Source of the DNA: Dokdonia sp. Hel_I_53
GTDB lineage: Bacteria > Bacteroidota > Bacteroidia > Flavobacteriales > Flavobacteriaceae
Assembly: GCF_007827465.1 (NCBI RefSeq)
Contig: NZ_VISL01000001.1
Coordinates: 67,001 to 131,000 of the forward strand
Length of the DNA stretch: 64,000 bases
Reading direction: 5' to 3'
The notes below the pieces were generated by a model that was not told the origin of the DNA, made no database searches, and saw nothing but the letters and a program-made list of their open reading frames with translations. How positions within the stretch are numbered: position 1 is the first letter of the stretch; every line of letters starts with the position of its first letter. Of this stretch, positions 58,559-64,000 are shown piece by piece. A program made the position numbers and the translations under genes.

Positions 58559-60946
58559 ATGAAAAACACCTGGCATTTTAAACAGCAAGAATCACCTTTA
58601 GAGTTGCGCTTTAGTTTATCAAAACTAGCTCAACACTATAAGGAGCAGCTTTCTGATGCCACTGGTTCTCAGCTCCACAGGGCGCAAGAAATAACTGGGC
58701 TAATTGAAAGTAACCCTAAACTTGTAACTGGGCTTAAAAATACCGAGGAAATTGCTCAATACCAAAAGGAGATAGACAATTGTCTGAATGACTTGTTTCC
58801 AAATGCATTACAGCATAATGAAATTAAGGTTGCTTCTATGCCATTTCAAGAAGCTGCGATCAAATCAAGCCAGCGTTATAAAGATATTGTCGCGATACCT
58901 GGAAACGGCTTTATTCCTAAAATAAAAAATTTTAATGATGATCATTATTATATAATGGGATGTAGCATTATTTTAATGAAATGCTATAATTTTAAAATTG
59001 ACTTCAGGAGACCATTTTTCTATGAAATACCAGATGCTACTGGTATGATGAGACATTATAGAATGCTATATAATGCAGATTATGTCGCTATAGAAAAGAA
59101 AAAGAATACACCTGTTATAACCCAAGAAGATGTAGATATACTCTTGGATAGTTTTGAAAATATTGATTTGTGGAGAGAGAAATTCCCTCCAGAAAGTTAT
59201 ATTTTTAAAGGATTTGTGATCGCTAATCTCTATGACGCAACCACAGATGCCTCCATATCAAATTTAAAATCTGGTTTGTTGAGGTATGAACAAGAAAACC
59301 ATGATTTTACACACGACTTTCATACAATATTTCAATCTCTTTTTAATCTTCCAGAATTACAAATAGGTTTTTCAAATTATAATAAAGAACAACAAACTTT
59401 TGAACTTGTTCCTTTTAAAGAAATAAGCAGTTATTTGCTATATGGACAGTCTGAGGGATCATGTAATAGTATTTTATGTAAAGGTTCTTATGACTCTGTT
59501 TTCAAAACAGGTTCTTATTTTGCAATTTCAGATGTTGTAAAATATCACAAGCAGAACCCATCCATAAAGATGTACGAAAATCTTTATGATCAAGGTATTA
59601 AGAGTGTGATTTTAGCACCCATAAGAAACAACGGACAGCTATTAGGTATTCTGGAACTTGCTTCACCTAACAAAGGAGCGCTTAACAGTATTAACTCTAA
59701 TAAACTGGCAGATGTAATGCCCTATTTAGTTGACTCTGTTTTGAGGAGTAAAGAAAAACAGGAGAATGAAATTGACCTTATTATACAAAATGAATGTACC
59801 TCTATACACAAAAGTGTGTACTGGAAATTTGAACAAGAGGCAAAACGATTTTTAAAGTTACAACTAGAGGGGGATAGTAATGTTCAGTTTAGAGATGTAG
59901 TCTTTAGAAACGTCTACCCATTATTTGCTCAGGTTGATATTAAGGGCTCTTCAGAGGCTCGAAATACTGCTACACAACAAGATATTTTACTGCAATTATC
60001 TAATGCAATAGAAATACTTGAGGAAGCTTTTAAAAATGAAAACTTACCTATTTACGAGCAATTAATTTTTACTCTTCAAGAATATTTTAAAGAAACCACG
60101 CTTGCTCTGGAAGTAGATAGTGAGCGTAAAATTTTAAACTTTTTAAGCTCAAATATACGCCCTTTATTTTCTCATTTATTAAAGAAAAACGATGAGTTAC
60201 ATAAACTCATATCTTCTTATAGAAGCCAGCTAGAAGATAACTTAGGTTTGGTTTATAAACATCGTAAGGTTTACGACGAGTCTGTTATGCTTCTTAACCG
60301 TCGCATGGCATCATTACTTGAAAGAAAACAAAAAGAAGCACAAAAGATGTACCCTCATTTTTTTGAGCTTTTTAAAACAGATGGGGTTGAACATAATATG
60401 TATATAGGAGAATCTATCACTAAGGACGAAAGTTTTAATAAGATTTACCTATATAACTTAAGATTATGGCAATTACAAATGGTTTGTGAGATGGAGAATG
60501 TACATTTCTCGCTTTCGCGAAAGCAAGAAAAACCACTTGAAGTAGCTTCTATGATTTTAGTATTTAATACATCACTTTCTGTTCGTTATCGTATGGATGA
60601 AAAACGTTTTGATGTTGATGGCACTTATAATGCTAGATACGAGGTTGTGAAAAAACGTGTAGATAAGGCATTTATAAAGGGCACCGAAGAGCGTATCACA
60701 CAAGCTGGTAAATTGACAATTGTATATTCTCAAAGGGAAGATGAAAAAGAATATTTAAAGTATATAAGCTTCTTACAAGCTAAAAATCAGCTAGGAGATC
60801 AAATAGAAATTCTCGAGTTAGAGGATTTACAGGCTGTAACGGGACTAAAAGCTATACGGGTTAATATTCTATATAAACAGCAAAAAGGACCTAATAAAAA
60901 GGAATTTTATACCTACGAAGATTTAATTGACGAAATATCGTCTTAA
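58559..60946 (+). CDS. large GAF-domain protein of unknown function
   Basis: 795-aa cytosolic protein with no signal peptide or membrane helix. A GAF-like domain can be made out near residues 245-400 (LPELQIGFSNYNKEQQ, YFAISDVVKYH, GIKSVILAPIRNNGQLLGIL), followed by a long helical region (about 405-620) and a C-terminal alpha/beta segment (about 630-795). GAF domains bind small ligands such as cyclic nucleotides; no output domain (kinase, cyclase, DNA-binding) is recognised. A palindrome copy (60511-60524) encodes FSLSRKQ around residue 655. It is widespread in flavobacteria as a hypothetical protein. Convergent to the HD gene. Confidence 0.72.
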   Translation: MKNTWHFKQQESPLELRFSLSKLAQHYKEQLSDATGSQLHRAQEITGLIESNPKLVTGLKNTEEIAQYQKEIDNCLNDLFPNALQHNEIKVASMPFQEAAIKSSQRYKDIVAIPGNGFIPKIKNFNDDHYYIMGCSIILMKCYNFKIDFRRPFFYEIPDATGMMRHYRMLYNADYVAIEKKKNTPVITQEDVDILLDSFENIDLWREKFPPESYIFKGFVIANLYDATTDASISNLKSGLLRYEQENHDFTHDFHTIFQSLFNLPELQIGFSNYNKEQQTFELVPFKEISSYLLYGQSEGSCNSILCKGSYDSVFKTGSYFAISDVVKYHKQNPSIKMYENLYDQGIKSVILAPIRNNGQLLGILELASPNKGALNSINSNKLADVMPYLVDSVLRSKEKQENEIDLIIQNECTSIHKSVYWKFEQEAKRFLKLQLEGDSNVQFRDVVFRNVYPLFAQVDIKGSSEARNTATQQDILLQLSNAIEILEEAFKNENLPIYEQLIFTLQEYFKETTLALEVDSERKILNFLSSNIRPLFSHLLKKNDELHKLISSYRSQLEDNLGLVYKHRKVYDESVMLLNRRMASLLERKQKEAQKMYPHFFELFKTDGVEHNMYIGESITKDESFNKIYLYNLRLWQLQMVCEMENVHFSLSRKQEKPLEVASMILVFNTSLSVRYRMDEKRFDVDGTYNARYEVVKKRVDKAFIKGTEERITQAGKLTIVYSQREDEKEYLKYISFLQAKNQLGDQIEILELEDLQAVTGLKAIRVNILYKQQKGPNKKEFYTYEDLIDEISS
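60505..60530. repeat. dispersed palindrome inside the GAF protein gene
   Basis: Intact core GCTTTCGCGAAAGC at 60511-60524 with outer symmetric TTTCT and AGAAA arms; read in the L-S-R-K frame. Confidence 0.93.
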
Positions 60947-60963
60947 TTATTGAGCTCGGTAAA

Positions 60964-61001
60964 AAAAATCAGGTCTGTATAATTTATACAGACCTGATTT
61001 T
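60964..61001. terminator. bidirectional terminator between convergent GAF and HD genes
   Basis: AAAATCAGGTCTGTATAA and TTATACAGACCTGATTTT arms (18 bp) with a minimal loop; A-tract at the left and T-tract at the right. Confidence 0.93.
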
Positions 61002-61017
61002 GATTTTTACTGTTATG

Positions 61018-62259
61018 CTATATAAGGCTAGAAATTATATTTGCCAGTCCTTCTACATCTTCTACAACCTCTACAACTTTATCGCGATACGCAAAGAAAA
61101 TCGCAAATGTCAAAACAGAAATGATAATTCCTACCATAAATACATTATAAGTTATACGCAGGAGTTTATACTTTCTATCTAAAACTACTCCTAAGAAATA
61201 TAAATCTTTAGTGAGTGCAGAATAGATGTAATCTTTATCTTGAAGCATTTCTCCTATAGCCCACTCATAATCCTCTAGCTTCATCTTATGAAAATTTCCA
61301 AAGAACAGAAGGTTTACCTTTTTCTTCCGTACATCTTCTTTGTCAAACTCCCCACGAGTCACATTAGGTCTAGTGGCAAGAATACTCAAGACCATAGAAA
61401 GCACAGCAAACATAACAAAGATTGCCGTGGGATAAATAAGGTGTGCATTACTAGGTGATTCCAGTTTGGGAATAAGATTAGCAAGTGCCAATGAGATTAC
61501 AATGGCATTTACAGAGAGTAAGATATTTGCTTTTGTATCTGCAATATCGCTCAGTTTAATATGATTACGCAAAGCAATACGATACATAGACTGTATTCCT
61601 TTTTCTGGACTAGCATCTTTAAGTTTAACCTTAATTCTCTCTTTCTTGCGCATTTTTTTATTTTTCTTGCGCGTTTTCAAAAGTTTTTTAAGATTTTCAT
61701 CCTTCTTAGGCTTCCAATTCTCTAAGGCATAATCTGTATAATATTGATGCTTTACAGTAAACATCTCTATATTAGCTTTCACCCATTCTTCAGGGGTGTA
61801 GTCTTTGATGCCTTTTATTTTAAGCTCTTGTCTCAAATATTCACTTGCTTCTGGAAAATATCCTTTTGAGAAGTGCGAAGCATCAGCATCTCTAAGTACT
61901 TTTTCTAAAAATGTTTGAGGCTCCACGCGCATATCTGTCGCTAGGATAATATTGACTATTTCATCTGTTAATTCGCTGTCGACATTATTTTCCTGAAGAA
62001 ACTCTCGAGCAATTTTTGCGCTTTCTGCCTCATGGTCTTTGGTCCCATTTATATACCCAACATCATGCAGAAGTGCAGCTAGTTGTAAAGCGAGCTTTTC
62101 ATCATCTTTAAGTTTTCTTTCACTATTATCTATTATTTCTTGGGTACTTTTAAGAACTCTTTTAGTATGCACGTAGTTGTGATAAATACACGTTTTAGGA
62201 AGTTCATTATCAAATAGTTCAGAAACAAATTGATCAGCTTTTTTTAAGATTTGGCTCAT
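61018..62259 (-). CDS. HD-domain phosphohydrolase fused to a Pycsar-effector-like membrane domain
   Basis: 413 aa. Residues 1 to about 185 form an HD domain: H31 (NYVHTKRV), the HD pair His65-Asp66 (LLHDVGYI) and an Asp in RDADASHF (about 124-126), so metal-dependent phosphohydrolase activity is predicted. A lysine-rich hinge (about 185-215) leads to a membrane module with three helices (about 246-264, 276-295, 371-390) and the conserved ALRNHIKLSDIADTKANILL segment of the DUF5706 family, whose members include the PycTM effectors of the Pycsar anti-phage system. No cyclase gene is adjacent; the nearest is at 37405. Divergent to the metallophosphoesterase gene. Confidence 0.82.
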   Translation of the reverse strand: MSQILKKADQFVSELFDNELPKTCIYHNYVHTKRVLKSTQEIIDNSERKLKDDEKLALQLAALLHDVGYINGTKDHEAESAKIAREFLQENNVDSELTDEIVNIILATDMRVEPQTFLEKVLRDADASHFSKGYFPEASEYLRQELKIKGIKDYTPEEWVKANIEMFTVKHQYYTDYALENWKPKKDENLKKLLKTRKKNKKMRKKERIKVKLKDASPEKGIQSMYRIALRNHIKLSDIADTKANILLSVNAIVISLALANLIPKLESPSNAHLIYPTAIFVMFAVLSMVLSILATRPNVTRGEFDKEDVRKKKVNLLFFGNFHKMKLEDYEWAIGEMLQDKDYIYSALTKDLYFLGVVLDRKYKLLRITYNVFMVGIIISVLTFAIFFAYRDKVVEVVEDVEGLANIISSLI

Positions 62260-62306
62260 GGTTATTAACTAATATTAGAGACTAAAAATACATCAAATAA
62301 TAACAG

Positions 62307-64000
62307 ATGAATAAAAATTACCTTTTTCTTAACGTCTTGCTCTGCCTGCTCTTAAGCGGCTGTGCAACGTACAATGCAAAATATCTAGATGAAAAATTTC
62401 AACCAGAAAATTTTGATAACAGTTCGCTTTCGCGAAAGCGTATAAACACCTCTTTTTATTTAATAGGTGACGCTGGTGGAGATAAAGATGGTGGGAGTAC
62501 GTATGCTCTTGATGCTTTTAAAAAAGTTATAGATACCTCAAAAACTGAAAATGATTATGCCATATTTTTAGGAGATAATATATACGAGGCCGGACTTCCT
62601 AAGAAAAAAAGCCCAGAGCGTAAAGAAGCAGAAAGAAGACTAAATATACAAATAGCTTCTGTTGAAAATTTTGAAGGAAAGAAATTATTTATTCCAGGAA
62701 ATCATGATTGGTACGCAGGAGGTGTAGAGGGAGTAAAACGTCAAGAGAAATATATAAAAGATGCTTTTGATGATAATGAGGCTTTTCAACCAGAGAACGG
62801 TTGCCCTATCGAGATGAAAGGTGTAAATGATGAGATAGAGTTAATGATTATTGATACACAATGGTATTTAGAAAATTGGGATAATCATCCTACGATAAAT
62901 GATGAGTGTACCATTAGAACAAGGGAGGCATTATTTCTTGAGATCGAGAATGAGTTTAAGAAAAATAATGAAAAAACAATAGTTGTTGTCATGCATCACC
63001 CTATGTATACTAATGGTATTCACGGAGGAAAGTACAGTATTGATAAACACTTATACCCATCACAGAGTAAATTTCCATTACCAATACTTGCATCACTCGT
63101 TACTCAAATACGGTCGCAGGGAGGGGTTTCTATACAGGATAGATATAATAAACAGTATAATGAGTTAATGCAACGTATCTCTGTCTTAGCAAGTGATACT
63201 GATAAGGTAATATTTGCTTCTGGACATGAACATAGCTTACAATATATTGAGCACGATGCCATTAAACAGATCGTAAGTGGTGCGGGCGCAAAGCAATCTG
63301 CAGCAGCCTTAGGTGATGATGGTCTTTTCTCTTATGGAGGTCAAGGGTTTGCAATCTTAGATATATTTGAAGACGAGTCTTCTGCCGTGCGCTTCTACAG
63401 CGCTGTAGACGGAAATCCTAAGCTTTTATTTACTAAAGAGGTATTCCCCCCTAGAAAGAAAGTAAACTTAGATTCCTTACCAAAATTTTATCCACAAACC
63501 GTTAAAGCATCAATATACCAGCAAAATGACACAGATGTTTCTGAAGTTCATAAATCACTTTGGGGAGACCACTATAGAGAAGTCTATGGCACTCCAGTTA
63601 CGGCTCAAGTAGCTACGCTAGACACACTTATGGGTGGGTTTACAGTAGATAGAAAAGGAGGTGGTCATCAAACAAGGTCTTTACGACTAAGAGACAAAGA
63701 TGGTAGAGCATATAATTTAAGAGCTTTACGAAAGAGCGCAGTACAATTTTTACAAAGTGTTGCTTTCAAAGATAAATTTGTACAGGAAGAATTTAAAAAT
63801 ACTTTTACAGAAGATTTAATTTTAGACTTCTATACTTCTGCGCATCCTTATGCATCATTAGCCGTAGCAGAGCTTTCTAATGCGGTAGGTATTTATCATA
63901 CAAATCCTAAGCTAGTATATATCCCTAAGCATAAAGCATTAGGTAAGTACAATGATGAATATGGAGATGAATTATACTTTATAGAAGAGAGACCCGATGA
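62307..64000 (+). CDS. metallophosphoesterase lipoprotein (partial, runs off the window)
   Basis: Open from the ATG at 62307 to the end of the window (564 codons, no stop). The start MNKNYLFLNVLLCLLLSGCA gives a lipobox LSGC with Cys19. A calcineurin-like phosphoesterase domain follows (about 50-380): GDAGGD, FLGDNIYEAG, PGNHDWYAGG, VMHHPMYTNG, SGHEHSLQYI, all metal-binding motifs intact. After about residue 400 there is a linker and a further region (SLWGDHYREVYGTPVTAQV) whose end is beyond the window; in relatives a large outer-membrane beta-barrel follows (inference from the family). A palindrome copy at 62425-62440 encodes SSLSRKRI just behind the lipobox. Confidence 0.85.
   Translation, partial: MNKNYLFLNVLLCLLLSGCATYNAKYLDEKFQPENFDNSSLSRKRINTSFYLIGDAGGDKDGGSTYALDAFKKVIDTSKTENDYAIFLGDNIYEAGLPKKKSPERKEAERRLNIQIASVENFEGKKLFIPGNHDWYAGGVEGVKRQEKYIKDAFDDNEAFQPENGCPIEMKGVNDEIELMIIDTQWYLENWDNHPTINDECTIRTREALFLEIENEFKKNNEKTIVVVMHHPMYTNGIHGGKYSIDKHLYPSQSKFPLPILASLVTQIRSQGGVSIQDRYNKQYNELMQRISVLASDTDKVIFASGHEHSLQYIEHDAIKQIVSGAGAKQSAAALGDDGLFSYGGQGFAILDIFEDESSAVRFYSAVDGNPKLLFTKEVFPPRKKVNLDSLPKFYPQTVKASIYQQNDTDVSEVHKSLWGDHYREVYGTPVTAQVATLDTLMGGFTVDRKGGGHQTRSLRLRDKDGRAYNLRALRKSAVQFLQSVAFKDKFVQEEFKNTFTEDLILDFYTSAHPYASLAVAELSNAVGIYHTNPKLVYIPKHKALGKYNDEYGDELYFIEERPD
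62425..62440. repeat. dispersed palindrome inside the metallophosphoesterase gene
   Basis: CGCTTTCGCGAAAGCG, intact, in the linker between the lipobox and the catalytic domain, read in the L-S-R-K frame. Confidence 0.95.

Noticed and set aside
1..64000. CRISPR arrays, tRNA, rRNA, prophage or insertion sequences
   Set aside because: I looked for spaced direct repeats, transposase motifs and tRNA-like cloverleafs and saw none. The dispersed palindrome is not arranged in an array.
61018..64000. A complete Pycsar or other anti-phage island at the right end
   Set aside because: Only the HD-effector-like gene is present; the neighbour is an exported phosphoesterase and no cyclase, toxin or recombinase is adjacent, so a defence island is not supported.

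Overview
The window reads as a contiguous piece of the chromosome of a marine member of the Flavobacteriaceae (Bacteroidota). The evidence is AT-rich sequence, promoters of the Bacteroidota type (TTTG, about 19 bp, TAnnTTTG), a type IX secretion sorting-domain protein next to PorP/SprF and OmpA proteins, and families largely confined to Bacteroidota (DUF5686, DUF3667, DUF6503, DUF6952). The genus is not certain; a Dokdonia-like organism is a guess. No tRNA, rRNA, CRISPR array, prophage or insertion sequence was found. The only RNA gene seen is the small SRP RNA.

Layout. 1-7.5 kb: a small membrane ORF, a histidine phosphatase, a DUF6503 lipoprotein, smpB, a DUF5686 outer-membrane protein, and a lipoprotein plus glutamine cyclotransferase pair. 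7.5-16.3 kb: SRP RNA, then a minus-strand run ribB, LptF/G permease, LolA-like, ftsK, dgkA, tpx, DUF6952, thioredoxin, peroxiredoxin. 16.4-31.6 kb: an NhaC antiporter, a secreted protein, a PLP Cys/Met enzyme with divergent Lrp regulator, prfB with its programmed frameshift, trmD, long-form GAPDH, HtrA, dapF-GNAT-mltG, and two exported lysozyme-like paralogues. 31.8-46.2 kb: htpG, a redoxin, the c-di-AMP synthase cdaA with two DUF3667 genes, a class III nucleotide cyclase, an ABC exporter, truA, a phosphodiesterase, a cyclophilin-FKBP fusion, a FabH-like synthase, and an AarF kinase with a TetR-like regulator. 46.5-64 kb: dnaK, the T9SS type B/PorP/OmpA cluster, MscS, an EEP hydrolase, a TlpA-like lipoprotein, a GAF protein, an HD-Pycsar-effector-like membrane protein, and a metallophosphoesterase lipoprotein running off the end.

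The strongest unexplained signal is a dispersed perfect palindrome, core GCTTTCGCGAAAGC, often extended to TACGCTTTCGCGAAAGCGTA. There are 17 intact copies and 3 degenerate ones, in intergenic DNA and inside coding sequence in all three reading frames. They are spaced far more evenly than random placement would give (about 3.3 kb apart, no gap above 5.3 kb when degenerate copies are counted). A second theme is nucleotide signalling: c-di-AMP synthase, a class III cyclase with non-canonical specificity residues, and an HD domain fused to a Pycsar-effector-like membrane module.
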